A DNA stretch of 64,000 nucleotides from Amphiduros pacificus (GCA_949316495.1 OX439004.1:1759001-1823000), one strand, 5' to 3'. Numbered from the stretch's first letter, positions 1 to 14,290 are shown. Numbers and translations: made by a program. The notes: a model not told the origin generated them from the sequence alone.

Positions 1-3000
1 AGTACTGTACTGGCTGTCTCAGTGTGAGTACTGTACTGGTTGTCTCAGTGTGAGTACTGTACTGGTTGTCTCAGTGTGAGTACTGTACTGGCTGTCTCAG
101 TGTGAGTACTGTACTGGTTGTCTCAGTGTGAGTACTGTACTGGTTGTCTCAGTGTGAGTACTGTACTGGTTGTCTCGGTGTGGGTACTGTACTGGCTGTC
201 TCAGTGTGAGTACTGTACTGGCTGTCTCAGTGTGAGTACTGTACTGGTTGTCTCAGTGTGAGTACTGTACTGGTTGTCTCAGTGTGAGTACTGTACTGGT
301 TGTCTCGGTGTGGGTACTGTACTGGCTGTCTCAGTGTGAGTACTGTACTGGTTGTCTCAGTGTGAGTATTGTACTGGCTGTCTCAGTGTGAGTACTGTAC
401 TGGCTGTCTCAGTGTGAGTACTGTACTGGCTGTCTCGGTGTGAGTACTGTACTGGTTGTCCCAGTGTGAGTACTGTACTGGCTGTCTCAGTGTGGGTACT
501 GTACTGGTTGTCTCAGTGTGGGTACTGTACTGGTTGTCCCAGTGTGAGTACTGTACTGGTTGTCTCAGTGTGGGTACTGTACTGGTTGTCCCAGTGTGAG
601 TACTGTACTGGCTGTCTCAGTGTGAATACTGTACTGGTTGTCTCAGTGTGAGTACTAAACTGGCTGTCTCAGTGTGAGTACTGTACTGGTTGTCTCAGTG
701 TGAGTACTGTACTGGTTGTTTCAGTGTGAGTACTGTACTGGTTGTCCCAGTGTGAGTACTGTACTGGCTGTCTCAGTGTGGGTACTGTACTGGTTGTCTC
801 AGTGTGAGTACTGTACTGGTTGTCTCAGTGTGAGTACTGTACTGGTTGTCTCAGTGTGAGTACTGTACTGGCTGTCTCAGTGTGAGTACTGTATTGGCTG
901 TCTCAGTGTGAGTACTGTACTGGCTGTCTCGGTGTGAGTACTGTACTGGTTGTCCCAGTGTGAGTACTGTACTGGCTGTCTCAGTGTGGGTACTGTACTG
1001 GTTGTCTCAGTGTGGGTACTGTACTGGTTGTCCCAGTGTGAGTACTGTACTGGTTGTCTCAGTGTGAGTATTGTACTGGCTGTCTCAGTGTGAGTACTGT
1101 ACTGGCTGTCTCAGTGTGGGTACTATACTGGCTGTCCCAGTGTGAGTACTGTACTGGTTGTCTCAGTGTGGGTACTGTACTGGCTGTCTCAGTGTGAGTA
1201 CTGTACTGGCTGTCTCAGTGTGAGTACTATACTGGCTGTCCCAGTGTGAGTACTGTACTGGTTGTCTCAGTGTGGGTACTGTACTGGTTTTCCCAGTGTG
1301 AGTACTGTACTGGCTGTCTCAGTGTGAGTACTGTACTGGTTGTCTCAGTGTGAGTACTGTACTGGCTGTCTCGGTGTGAGTACTGTACTGGTTGTCCCAG
1401 TGTGAGTACTGTACTGGCTGTCTCAGTGTGGGTACTGTACTGGCTGTCTCGGTGTGAGTACTGTACTGGTTGTCCCAGTGTGAGTACTGTACTGGTTGTA
1501 CCAGTGTGAGTACTGTACTGGCTGTCTCAGTGTGGGTACTGTACTGGCTGTCTCGGTGTGAGTACTGTACTGGTTGTCCCAGTGTGAGTACTGTACTGGT
1601 TGTCCCAGTGTGGGTACTGTACTGGTTGTCCCAGTGTGAGTACTGTACTGGTTGTCTCAGTGTGAGTACTGTACTGGCTGTCTCAGTGTGGGTACTGTAC
1701 TTGTTGTCTCAGTGTGAGTACTGTACTGGCTGTCTCAGTGTGAGTACTGTACTGGCTGTCTCAGTGTGAGTACTGTACTGGCTGTCTCAGTGTGAGTACT
1801 GTACTTGTTGTCTCAGTGTGAGTACTGTACTGGCTGTCTCAGTGTGAGTACTGTACTGGCTGTCTCAGTGTGAGTACTGTACTGGCTGTCTCAGTGTGAG
1901 TACTGTACTGGCTGTCTCAGTGTGGGTACTGTACTGGCTGTCTCAGTGTGAGTACTGTACTGGCTGTCTCAGTGTGAGTACTGTACTGGTTGTCTCAGTG
2001 TGAGTACTGTACTGGCTGTCTCAGTGTGAGTACTGTACTTGTTGTCTCAGTGTGAGTACTGTACTGGCTGTCTCAGTGTGAGTACTGTACTGGCTGTCTC
2101 AGTGTGGGTACTGTACTGGCTGTCTCAGTGTGAGTACTGTACTGGTTGTCCCAGTGTGAGTACTATACTGGTTGTCTCAGTGTGAGTACTGTACTGGTTG
2201 TCTCAGTGTGAGTACTGTACTGGTTGTCTCAGTGTGAGTACTGTACTGGCTGTCTCGGTGTGAGTACTGTACTGGTTGTCTCAGTGTGAGTATTGTACTG
2301 GCTGTCTCAGTGTGGGTACTGTACTGGCTGTCTCAGTGTGAGTACTGTACTGGTTGTCTCAGTGTGAGTACTGTACTGGTTGTCTCAGTGTGAGTACTGT
2401 ACTGGCTGTCTCAGTGTGAGTACTGTACTGGTTGTCTCAGTGTGAGTACTGTACTGGTTGTCCCAGTGTGAGTACTGTACTGGCTGTCTCAGTGTGAGTA
2501 CTGTACTGGTTGTCTCAGTGTGAGTACTGTACTGGCTGTCTCGGTGTGAGTACTGTACTGGTTGTCCCAGTGTGAGTACTGTACTGGCTGTCTCAGTGTG
2601 GGTACTGTACTGGCTGTCTCGGTGTGGGTACTGTACTGGTTGTCTCAGTGTGGGTACTGTACTGGTTGTCCCAGTGTGAGTACTGTACTGGTTGTCTCAG
2701 TGTGAGTACTGTACTGGCTGTCTCAGTGTGAGTACTGTACTGGTTGTCTCAGTGTGAGTACTGTACTGGCTGTCTCAGTGTGAGTACTGTACTGGTTGTC
2801 TCAGTGTGAGTACTGTACTGGTTGTCTCAGTGTGAGTACTGTACTGGTTGTCTCAGTGTGAGTACTGTACTGGCTGTCTCAGTATGAGTACTGTACTGGT
2901 TGTCTCAGTGTGAGTACTGTACTGGTTGTCTCAGTGTGAGTACTGTACTGGCTGTCTCAGTATGAGTACTGTACTGGGTGTCTCAGTGTGAGTACTGTAC

Positions 3001-6000
3001 TGGCTGTCTCAGTGTGAGTACTGTACTGGTTGTCTCAGTGTGAGTACTGTACTGGTTGTCTCAGTGTGAGTACTGTACTGGTTGTCTCAGTGTGAGTACT
3101 GTACTGGCTGTCTCAGTATGAGTACTGTACTGGCTGTCTCAGTGTGAGTACTGTACTGGTTGTCTCAGTGTGAGTACTGTACTGGCTGTCTCAGTGTGAG
3201 TACTGTACTGGGTGTCTCAGTGTGAGTACTGTACTGGCTGTCTCAGTGTGAGTACTGTACTGGCTGTCTCAGTGTGAGTACTGTACTGGTTGTCTCAGTG
3301 TGAGTACTGTACTGGTTGTCTCAGTGTGAGTACTGTACTGGTTGTCTCAGTGTGAGTACTGTACTGGTTGTCTCAGTGTGAGTACTGTACTGGTTGTCTC
3401 AGTGTGAGTACTGTACTGGTTGTCTCAGTGTGAGTACTGTACTGGCTGTCTCAGTATGAGTACTGTACTGGTTGTCTCAGTGTGAGTACTGTATTGGCTG
3501 TCTCAGTGTGAGTACTGTACTGGCTGTCTCAGTGTGAGTACTGTACTGGCTGTCTCAGTGTGAGTACTGTACTGGCTGTCTCAGTGTGAGTACTGTACTG
3601 GTTGTCTCAGTGTGAGTACTGTACTGGCTGTCTCAGTGTGAGTACTGTACTGGCTATCTCAGTGTGAGTACTGTACTGGTTGTCTCAGTGTGAGTACTGT
3701 ACTGGCTGTCTCAGTGTGAGTACTGTACTGGTTGTCTCAGTGTGTGTACTGTACTGGCTGTCTCAGTATGGGCACTGTACTGGTTGTCTCAGTGTGAGTA
3801 CTGTACTGGCTGTCTCAGTGTGAGTACTGTACTGGCTGTCTCAGTGTGAGTACTGTACTGGCTGTGTCAGTGTGAGTACTGTATTGGTTGTCTCAGTGTG
3901 AGTACTGTACTGGCTGTCTCAGTGTGAGTACTGTACTGGCTATCTCAGTGTGAGTACTGTACTGGTTGTCTCAGTGTGAGTACTGTACTGGCTGTCTCAG
4001 TGTGAGTACTGTACTGGTTGTCTCAGTGTGTGTACTGTACTGGCTGTCTCAGTATGGGCACTGTACTGGTTGTCTCAGTGTGAGTACTGTACTGGCTGTC
4101 TCAGTGTGAGTACTGTACTGGCTGTCTCAGTGTGAGTACTGTACTGGCTGTCTCAGTGTGAGTACTGTATTGGTTGTCTCAGTGTGAGTACTGTACTGGC
4201 TGTCTCAGTGTGAGTACTGTACTGGTTGTCTCGGTGTGGGTACTGTAATGGTTGTCTCAGTGTGGGTACTGTACTGGTTGTCTCGGAGGGGGTACTGTAC
4301 TGGTTGTCCCAGTGTGAGTACTATACTGGTTGTCTCGGTGGGGGTACTGTACTGGCTGTCTCAGTGTGAGTACTGTACTGGTTGTCTCGGTGGGGGTACT
4401 GTACTGGTTGTCTCAGTGTGAGTACTGTACTGTTTGTCTCGGTGGGGGTACTGTACTGGTTGTCTCAGTGTGAGTACTGTACTGGCTGTCTCAGTGTGAG
4501 TACTGTACTGGTTGTCTCAGTGTGAGTACTGTACTGGTTGTCTCAGTGTGAGTACTGTATTGGTTGTCTCAGTGTGAGTACTGTACTGGCTGTCTCAGTG
4601 TGAGTACTGTACTGGTTGTCTCGGTGTGGGTACTGTAATGGTTGTCTCAGTGTGGGTACTGTACTGGTTGTCTCGGAGGGGGTACTGTACTGGTTGTCCC
4701 AGTGTGAGTACTATACTGGTTGTCTCGGTGGGGGTACTGTACTGGCTGTCCCAGTGTGAGTACTGTACTGGTTGTCTCGGTGTGGGTACTGTACTGGTTG
4801 TCTCAGTGTGGGTACTGTACTGGTTGTCTAAGTGTGAGTACTGTACTGGTTGTCTCAGTGTGAGTACTATACTGGCTGTCTCAGTGTGAGTACTGTACTG
4901 GTTGTCCCAGTGTGAGTACTGCACTGGTTGTCTCAGTATGGGTACTGTACTGGCTGTCTCGGTGGGGGTACTGTACTGGTTGTCTCAGTGTGAGTACTGT
5001 ACTGGCTGTCTCAGTGTGAGTACTGTACTGGTTGTCTCAGTGTGAGTACTGTACTGGTTGTCTCAGTGTGGGTACTGTACTGGTTGTCTCAGTGTGAGTA
5101 CTGTACTGGTTGTCTCAGTGTGAGTACTGTACTGGCTGTCTCAGTGTGAGTACTGTACTGGTTGTCTCAGTGTGAGTTCTGTACTGGTTGTCTCAGTGTG
5201 AGTACTGTACTGGTTGTCTCAGTGTGAGTACTGTACTGGTTGTCTCGGTGTGGGTACTGTACTGGTTGTCTCAGTGTGAGTACTGTACTGGTTGTCTCGG
5301 TGGGGGTACGGTACTGGCTGTCTCAGTGTGAGTACTGTACTGGTTGTCTCAGTGTGGGTACGGTACTGGCTGTCTCAGTGTGAGTACTGTACTGGCTGTC
5401 TCAGTGTGAGTACTGTACTGGCTGTCCCAGTGTGAGTACTGTACTGGTTGTCTCAGTGTGAGTACTGTACTGGTTGTCTCAGTGTGGGTACGGTACTGGC
5501 TGTCTCAGTGTGAGTACTGTACTGGCTGTCTCAGTGTGAGTACTGTACTGGCTGTCCCAGTGTGAGTACTGTACTGGTTGTCTCAGTGTGAGTACTGTAC
5601 TGTTTGTCTCGGTGGGGGTACGGTACTGGCTGTCTCAGTGTGAGTACTGTACTGGTTGTCTCAGTGTGGGTACGGTACTGGCTGTCTCAGTGTGAGTACT
5701 GTACTGGCTGTCTCAGTGTGAGTACTGTACTGGCTGTCCCAGTGTGAGTACTGTACTGGTTGTCTCAGTGTGAGTACTGTACTGTTTGTCTCAGTGGGGG
5801 TACTGTACTGGTTGTCTCAGTGTGAGTACTGTACTGGCTGTCTCAGTGTGAGTACTGTACTGGTTGTCCCAGTGTGAGTACTGTACTGGCTGTCTCAGTG
5901 TGGGTACTGTACTGGTTGTCTCAGTGTGAGTACTGTACTGGTTGTACCAGTGTGAGTACTGTACTGGTTGTCTCAGTGTGAGTACTGTACTGGTTGTCTC

Positions 6001-9000
6001 AGTGTGAGTACTGTACTGGTTGTCTCAGTGTGAGTACTGTACTGGTTGTCTCAGTGTGAGTACTATACTGGCTGTCTCAGTGTGAGTACTGTACTGGTTG
6101 TCCCAGTGTGAGTACTGCACTGGTTGTCTCAGTATGGGTACTGTACTGGCTGTCTCGGTGGGGGTACTGTACTGGTTGTCCAAGTGTGAGTACTGTACTG
6201 GTTGTCTCAGTATGAGTACTGTACTGGTTGTCTCAGTGTGAGTACTGTACTGGCTGTCTCAGTGTGAGTACTGTATTGGTTGTCTCAGTGTGAGTACTGT
6301 ACTGGTTGTCTCGGTGGGGGTACTGTACTGGTTGTCCAAGTGTGAGTACTGTACTGGCTGTCTCAGTGTGAGTACTGTACTGGTTGTCTCGGTGTGGGTA
6401 CTGTACTGGCTGTCTCGGTGTGGGTACTGTACTGGTTGTCTCAGTATGGGTACTGTACTGGCTGTCTCAGTGTGAGTACTGTACTGGTTGTCTCAGTGTG
6501 AGTACTGTACTGGCTGTCTCAGTGTGAGTACTGTACTGGTTGTCTCAGTGTGAGTACTGTACTGGTTGTCTCAGTGTGGGTACTGTATTGGCTGTCTCAG
6601 TGTGAGTACTGTACTGGTTGTCTCAGTGTGAGTACTGTACTGGCTGTCTCAGTGTGGGTACTGTACTGGTTGTCTCAGTGTGAGTACTGTACTGGCTGTC
6701 TCAGTGTGAGTACTGTACTGGCTGTCTCAGTGTGAGTACTGTACTGGTTGTCTCAGTGTGAGTACTGTACTGGTTGTCTCAGTGTGGGTACTGTACTGGT
6801 TGTCTCAGTGTGAGTACTGTACTGGTTGTCTCAGTGTGAGTACTGTACTGGCTGTCTCAGTGTGAGTACTGTACTTGTTGTCTCAGTGTGAGTACTGTAC
6901 TGGCTGTCTCAGTGTGGGTACTGTACTGGCTGTCTCAGTGTGGGTACTGTACTGGCTGTCCCAGTGTGAGTACTGTACTGGTTGTCTCAGTGTGAGTACT
7001 GTACTGGGTGTCTCAGTGTGAGTACTGTACTGGCTGTCCCAGTGTGAGTACTGTACTGGTTGTCTCAGTGTGAGTACTGTACTGTTTGTCTCGGTGGGGG
7101 TACTGTACTGGTTGTCTCAGTGTGTGTACTGTACTGGCTGTCTCAGTATGGGCACTGTACTGGTTGTCTCAGTGTGAGTACTGTACTGGCTGTCTCAGTG
7201 TGAGTACTGTACTGGTTGTCTCAGTGTGAGTACTGTACTGGTTGTCTCAGTGTGAGTACTGTACTGGTTGTCTCAGTGTGAGTACTGTACTGGTTGTCTC
7301 AGTGTGAGTACTGTACTGGCTGTCTCAGTGTGAGTACTGTACTGGTTGTCTCAGTGTGTGTACTGTACTGGCTGTCTCAGTATGGGCACTGTACTGGTTG
7401 TCTCAGTGTGAGTACTGTACTGGCTGTCTCAGTGTGAGTACTGTACTGGCTGTCTCAGTGTGAGTACTGTACTGGCTGTCTCAGTGTGAGTACTGTATTG
7501 GTTGTCTCAGTGTGAGTACTGTACTGGCTGTCTCAGTGTGAGTACTGTACTGGTTGTCTCGGTGTGGGTACTGTAATGGTTGTCTCAGTGTGGGTACTGT
7601 ACTGGTTGTCTCGGAGGGGGTACTGTACTGGTTGTCCCAGTGTGAGTACTATACTGGTTGTCTCGGTGGGGGTACTGTACTGGCTGTCTCAGTGTGAGTA
7701 CTGTACTGGTTGTCTCGGTGGGGGTACTGTACTGGTTGTCTCAGTGTGAGTACTGTACTGTTTGTCTCGGTGGGGGTACTGTACTGGTTGTCTCAGTGTG
7801 AGTACTGTACTGGCTGTCTCAGTGTGAGTACTGTACTGGTTGTCTCAGTGTGAGTACTGTACTGGTTGTCTCAGTGTGAGTACTGTATTGGTTTTCTCAG
7901 TGTGAGTACTGTACTGGCTGTCTCAGTGTGAGTACTGTACTTGTTGTCTCGGTGTGGGTACTGTAATGGTTGTCTCAGTGTGGGTACTGTACTGGTTGTC
8001 TCGGAGGGGGTACTGTACTGGTTGTCCCAGTGTGAGTACTATACTGGTTGTCTCGGTGGGGGTACTGTACTGGCTGTCCCAGTGTGAGTACTGTACTGGT
8101 TGTCTCGGTGTGGGTACTGTACTGGTTGTCTCAGTGTGGGTACTGTACTGGTTGTCTCAGTATGAGTACTGTACTGGTTGTCTCAGTGTGAGTACTATAC
8201 TGGCTGTCTCAGTGTGAGTACTGTACTGGTTGTCCCAGTGTGAGTACTGCACTGGTTGTCTCAGTATGGGTACTGTACTGGCTGTCTCGGTGGGGGTACT
8301 GTACTGGTTGTCTCAGTGTGAGTACTGTACTGGCTGTCTCAGTGTGAGTACTGTACTGGTTGTCTCAGTGTGAGTACTGTACTGGTTGTCTCAGTGTGGG
8401 TACTGTACTGGTTGTCTCAGTGTGAGTACTGTACTGGTTGTCTCAGTGTGAGTACTGTACTGGCTGTCTCAGTGTGAGTACTGTACTGGTTGTCTCAGTG
8501 TGAGTTCTGTACTGGTTGTCTCAGTGTGAGTACTGTACTGGTTGTCTCAGTGTGAGTACTGTACTGGTTGTCTCGGTGTGGGTACTGTACTGGTTGTCTC
8601 AGTGTGAGTACTGTACTGGTTGTCTCGGTGGGGGTACGGTACTGGCTGTCTCAGTGTGAGTACTGTACTGGTTGTCTCAGTGTGGGTACGGTACCGGCTG
8701 TCTCAGTGTGAGTACTGTACTGGCTGTCTCAGTGTGAGTACTGTACTGGCTGTCCCAGTGTGAGTACTGTACTGGTTGTCTCAGTGTGAGTACTGTACTG
8801 GTTGTCTCAGTGTGGGTACGGTACTGGCTGTCTCAGTGTGAGTACTGTACTGGCTGTCTCAGTGTGAGTACTGTACTGGCTGTCCCAGTGTGAGTACTGT
8901 ACTGGTTGTCTCAGTGTGAGTACTGTACTGTTTGTCTCGGTGGGGGTACGGTACTGGCTGTCTCAGTGTGAGTACTGTACTGGTTGTCTCAGTGTGGGTA

Positions 9001-12000
9001 CGGTACTGGCTGTCTCAGTGTGAGTACTGTACTGGCTGTCTCAGTGTGAGTACTGTACTGGCTGTCCCAGTGTGAGTACTGTACTGGTTGTCTCAGTGTG
9101 AGTACTGTACTGTTTGTCTCGGTGGGGGTACTGTACTGGTTGTCTCAGTGTGAGTACTGTACTGGCTGTCTCAGTGTGAGTACTGTACTGGTTGTCCCAG
9201 TGTGAGTACTGTACTGGCTGTCTCAGTGTGGGTACTGTACTGGTTGTCTCAGTGTCAGTACTGTACTGGTTGTACCAGTGTGAGTACTGTACTGGTTGTC
9301 TCAGTGTGAGTACTGTACTGGTTGTCTCAGTGTGAGTACTGTACTGGTTGTCTCAGTGTGAGTACTGTACTGGTTGTCTCAGTGTGAGTACTATACTGGC
9401 TGTCTCAGTGTGAGTACTGTACTGGTTGTCCCAGTGTGAGTACTGCACTGGTTGTCTCAGTATGGGTACTGTACTGGCTGTCTCGGTGGGGGTACTGTAC
9501 TGGTTGTCCAAGTGTGAGTACTGTACTGGTTGTCTCAGTATGAGTACTGTACTGGTTGTCTCAGTGTGAGTACTGTACTGGCTGTCTCAGTGTGAGTACT
9601 GTATTGGTTGTCTCAGTGTGAGTACTGTACTGGTTGTCTCGGTGGGGGTACTGTACTGGTTGTCCAAGTGTGAGTACTGTACTGGCTGTCTCAGTGTGAG
9701 TACTGTACTGGTTGTCTCGGTGTGGGTACTGTACTGGCTGTCTCGGTGTGGGTACTGTACTGGTTGTCTCAGTATGGGTACTGTACTGGCTGTCTCAGTG
9801 TGAGTACTGTACTGGTTGTCTCAGTGTGAGTACTGTACTGGCTGTCTCAGTGTGAGTACTGTACTGGTTGTCTCAGTGTGAGTACTGTACTGGTTGTCTC
9901 AGTGTGGGTACTGTATTGGCTGTCTCAGTGTGAGTACTGTACTGGTTGTCTCAGTGTGAGTACTGTACTGGCTGTCTCAGTGTGGGTACTGTACTGGTTG
10001 TCTCAGTGTGAGTACTGTACTGGCTGTCTCAGTGTGAGTACTGTACTGGCTGTCTCAGTGTGAGTACTGTACTGGTTGTCTCAGTGTGAGTACTGTACTG
10101 GTTGTCTCAGTGTGGGTACTGTACTGGTTGTCTCAGTGTGAGTACTGTACTGGTTGTCTCAGTGTGAGTACTGTACTGGCTGTCTCAGTGTGAGTACTGT
10201 ACTTGTTGTCTCAGTGTGAGTACTGTACTGGCTGTCTCAGTGTGGGTACTGTACTGGCTGTCTCAGTGTGGGTACTGTACTGGCTGTCCCAGTGTGAGTA
10301 CTGTACTGGTTGTCTCAGTGTGAGTACTGTACTGGGTGTCTCAGTGTGAGTACTGTACTGGCTGTCCCAGTGTGAGTACTGTACTGGTTGTCTCAGTGTG
10401 AGTACTGTACTGTTTGTCTCGGTGGGGGTACTGTACTGGTTGTCTCAGTGTGTGTACTGTGCTGGCTGTCTCAGTATGGGCACTGTACTGGTTGTCTCAG
10501 TGTGAGTACTGTACTGGCTGTCTCAGTGTGAGTACTGTACTGGTTGTCTCAGTGTGAGTACTGTACTGGTTGTCTCAGTGTGAGTACTGTACTGGTTGTC
10601 TCAGTGTGAGTACTATACTGGTTGTCTCAGTGTGAGTATTGTACTGGCTGTCTCAGTGTGAGTACTGTACTGGCTGTCTCAGTGTGAGTACTGTACTGGC
10701 TGTCTCAGTGTGAGTACTGTACTTGTTGTCTCAGTGTGAGTACTATACTGGTTGTCTCAGTGTGAGTATTGTACTGGCTGTCTCAGTGTGAGTACTGTAC
10801 TGGCTGTCTCAGTGTGAGTACTGTACTGGCTGTCTCAGTGTGAGTACTGTACTTGTTGTCTCAGTGTGAGTACTGTACTGGTTGTCTCAGTGTGAGTACT
10901 GTACTGGTTGTCTCAGTGTGAGTATTGTACTGGCTGTCTCAGTGTGAGTACTGTACTGGCTGTCTCAGTGTGAGTACTGTACTGGCTGTCTCAGTGTGAG
11001 TACTGTACTTGTTGTCTCAGTGTGAGTACTGTACTGGTTGTCTCAGTTTGGGTACTGTACTGGTTGTCTCAGTGTGAGTACTGTACTGGTTGTCTCAGTG
11101 TGAGTACTGTACTGGTTGTCTCAGTGTGAGTACTGTACTGGCTGTCTCAGTGTGAGTACTGTACTGGCTGTCTCAGTGTGAGTACTGTACTGGCCGTCTC
11201 AGTGTGAGTACTGTACTTGTTGTCTCAGTGTGAGTACTGTACTGGTTGTCTCAGTGTGGGTACTGTACTGGTTGTCTCAGTGTGAGTACTGTATTGGTTG
11301 TCTCAGTGTGAGTACTGTACTGATTGTCTCAGTGTGAGTACTGTACTGGTTGTCTCAGTGTGGGTATTGTACTGGCTGTTTCAGTGTGAGTACTGTACTG
11401 GTTGTCTCAGTGTGAGTACTGTACTGGTTGTCTCAGTGTGGGTACTGTACTGGTTGTCTCAGTGTGAGTACTGTACTGGCTGTCTCAGTGTGAGTACTGT
11501 ACTGGCTGTCTCAGTGTGAGTACTGTACTTGTTGTCTCAGTGTGAGTACTGTACTGGCTGTCTCAGTGTGAGTACTGTACTGGTTGTCTCAGTGTGAGTA
11601 TTGTACTGGCTGTCTCAGTGTGAGTACTGTACTGGCTGTCTCAGTGTGAGTACTGTACTGGCTGTCTCAGTGTGAGTACTGTACCGGTTGTCTCAGTGTG
11701 AGTACTGTACTGGCTGTCTCAGTGTGAGTACTGTACTGGCTGTCTCAGTGTGGGTACTGTACTGGCTGTCTCAGTGTGAGTACTGTACTGGTTGTCTCAG
11801 TGTGAGTACTGTACTGGCTGTCTCAGTGTGAGTACTGTACTGGCTGTCTCAGTGTGGGTACTGTACTGATTGTCTCAGTGTGAGTACTGTACTGGTTGTC
11901 TCAGTGTGAGTACTGTACTGGCTGTCTCAGTGTGGGTACTGTACTGGCTGTCTCAGTGTGAGTACTGTACTGATTGTCTCAGTGTGAGTACTGTACTGGT

Positions 12001-14014
12001 TGTCTCAGTGTGGGTACTGTACTGGCTGTCCCAGTGTGAGTACTGTACTGGCTGTCTCAGTGTGGGTACTGTACTGGGTGTCTCAGTGTGAGTACTGTAC
12101 TGGGTGTCTCAGTGTGAGTACTGTACTGATTGTCTCAGTGTGAGTACTGTACTGGCTGTCTCAGTGTGGGTACTGTACTGGCTGTCTCAGTGTGGGTACT
12201 GTACTGGCTGTCTCAGTGTGAGTACTGTACTGGTTGTCTCAGTGTGAGTACTGTACTGGCTGTCTCAGTGTGAGTACTGTACTGGCTGTCTCAGTGTGGG
12301 TACTGTACTGGCTGTCTCAGTGTGGGTACTGTACTGATTGTCTCAGTGTGAGTACTGTACTGGCTGTCTCAGTGTGAGTACTGTACTGGCTGTCTCAGTG
12401 TGAGTACTGTACTGGCTGTCTCAGTGTGAGTACTGTACCGGCTGTCTCAGTGTGAGTACTGTACTGGCTGTCTCAGTGTGGGTACTGTACTGGCTGTCTC
12501 AGTGTGAGTACTGTACTGGTTGTCTCAGTGTGAGTACTGTACTGGCTGTCTCAGTGTGAGTACTGTACTGGCTGTCTCAGTGTGGGTACTGTACTGATTG
12601 TCTCAGTGTGAGTACTGTACTGGTTGTCTCAGTGTGAGTACTGTACTGGCTGTCTCAGTGTGAGTACTGTACTGGCTGTCTCAGTGTGAGTACTGTACTG
12701 ATTGTCTCAGTGTGAGTACTGTACTGGTTGTCTCAGTGTGGGTACTGTACTGGCTGTCCCAGTGTGAGTACTGTACTGGCTGTCTCAGTGTGGGTACTGT
12801 ACTGGTTGTCTCAGTGTGAGTACTGTACTGGCTGTCTCAGTGTGAGTACTGTACTGGCTGTCTCAGTGTGAGTACTGTACTGGTTGTCTCAGTGTGAGTA
12901 CTATACTGGTTGTCTCAGTGTGAGTACTGTACTGGCTGTCTCAGTGTGGGTACTGTACTGGCTGTCCCAGTGTGAGTACTGTACTGGCTGTCTCAGTGTG
13001 GGTACTGTACTGGTTGTCTCAGTGTGAGTACTGTACTGGCTGTCTCAGTGTGAGTACTGTACTGGCTGTCTCAGTGTGGGTACTGTACTGGCTGTCCCAG
13101 TGTGAGTACTGTACTGGCTGTCTCAGTGTGGGTACTGTACTGGTTGTCTCAGTGTGAGTACTGTACTGGCTGTCTCAGTGTGAGTACTGTACTGGCTGTC
13201 TCAGTGTGGGTACTGTACTGGTTGTCTCAGTGTGAGTACTGTACTGGCTGTCTCAGTGTGAGTACTGTACTGGCTGTCTCAGTGTGAGTACTGTACTGGT
13301 TGTCTCAGTGTGAGTACTATACTGGTTGTCTCAGTGTGGGTACTGTACTGGCTGTCTCAGTGTGAGTACTGTACTGATTGTCTCAGTGTGAGTACTGTAC
13401 TGGTTGTCTCAGTGTGGGTACTGTACTGGCTGTCCCAGTGTGAGTACTGTACTGGCTGTCTCAGTGTGGGTACTGTACTGGCTGTCTCAGTGTGGGTACT
13501 GTATTGGCTGTCTCAGTGTGAGTACTGTACTAGTTGTTTCAGTGTGGGTACTGTACTGGTTGTCTCAGTATGGGTACTGTACTGGTTGTCTCAGTGTGGG
13601 TACTGTACTGGGTGTCTCAGTGTGAGTACTGTACTGGGTGTCTCAGTGTGAGTACTGTACTGGTTGTCTCAGTGTGAGTACTGTACTGGGTGTCTCAGTG
13701 TGAGTACTGTACTGGGTGTCTCAGTGTGAGTACTGTACTGATTGTCTCAGTATGGGTACTGTATTGGCTGTCTCAGTGTGAGTACTGTACTAGTTGTTTC
13801 AGTGTGGGTACTGTACTGGTTGTCTCAGTATGGGTACTGTACTGGGTGTCTCAGTGTGGGTACTGTACTGGTTGTCTCAGTATGGGTACTGTACTGGTTG
13901 TCTCAGTGTGAGTACTGTACTGGTTGTCTCAGTGTGAGTACTGTACTGGTTGTCCCAGTGTGAGTACTATACTGGCTGTCTCAGTGTGGGTACTGTACTG
14001 GCTGTCTTAGTGTG
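1..14014. repeat. 26-bp minisatellite array, about 539 units
   Basis: An unbroken tandem array of a 26-bp unit runs from the window edge to 14014, so its true left end is outside the window. Each unit contains AGTACTGTACT, an inverted repeat of AGTAC around a single T, followed by a variable GGYTGTCTCAGTGTG part. Variation is mostly single substitutions (ggc/ggt, gag/ggg, ctc/ccc), with rarer diagnostic variants such as gtgtgtact and cggtggggg. Because 26 is not a multiple of 3, a translation cycles every 26 residues; the cysteine-rich open stretches are artefacts of the repeat. Each plus-strand unit also contains GTGAGT, the intronic side of a strong 5' splice site. The array lies upstream of the zinc-finger exons and may be intronic to that gene, but no upstream exon is visible. 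Confidence 0.98.
3741..10448. repeat. Higher-order repeat: two about 3.33-kb blocks inside the 26-bp array
   Basis: Rare variant units recur in the same order at an offset of exactly 3,328 bp, which is 128 units of 26 bp. Matching landmarks are 4027/7355, 4236/7564, 4626/7954, 6290/9618 and 6550/9878. A gtgtgtact variant starts the blocks at about 3741, 7121 and 10449. Block 1 has two extra 26-bp units near its start, because 3741 to 7121 is 3,380 bp. The third block stops matching soon after 10600. The two full blocks differ at very few positions, so the duplication looks recent compared with divergence between adjacent units. Confidence 0.9.
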
Positions 14015-14290
14015 AAACAACCAGTTTTTATGAGGAATAAATAGCATTTGTTAACTGAAGTAAATGATATATGTTGAAGCACATGTGATGAATGCAGTAA
14101 GCAGAGATTATCCTTTATCATTGATAATGTGTGTTAGATCTTAAGGTACAAGCATGCTACATGTCACATATTACAATAAGGTAAGTGTCACCTCACTGGG
14201 GAGATCTGGACCTCTTTTCTTCTAGTCTCGTTTAGTCTCGTTTCTTCTAGTCTCGTTTATAGTATACTGAAATATATTGAAGAAAGGAAT

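Noticed and set aside
466-13963. Cysteine-rich open frames (61-113 codons) on the plus strand and a 109-codon one on the minus strand
   Set aside because: They are translations of the 26-bp satellite, cycling every 26 residues in any frame; no start context or domain.
1-14014. CRISPR array
   Set aside because: The repeats are contiguous without unique spacers and the genome is eukaryotic.
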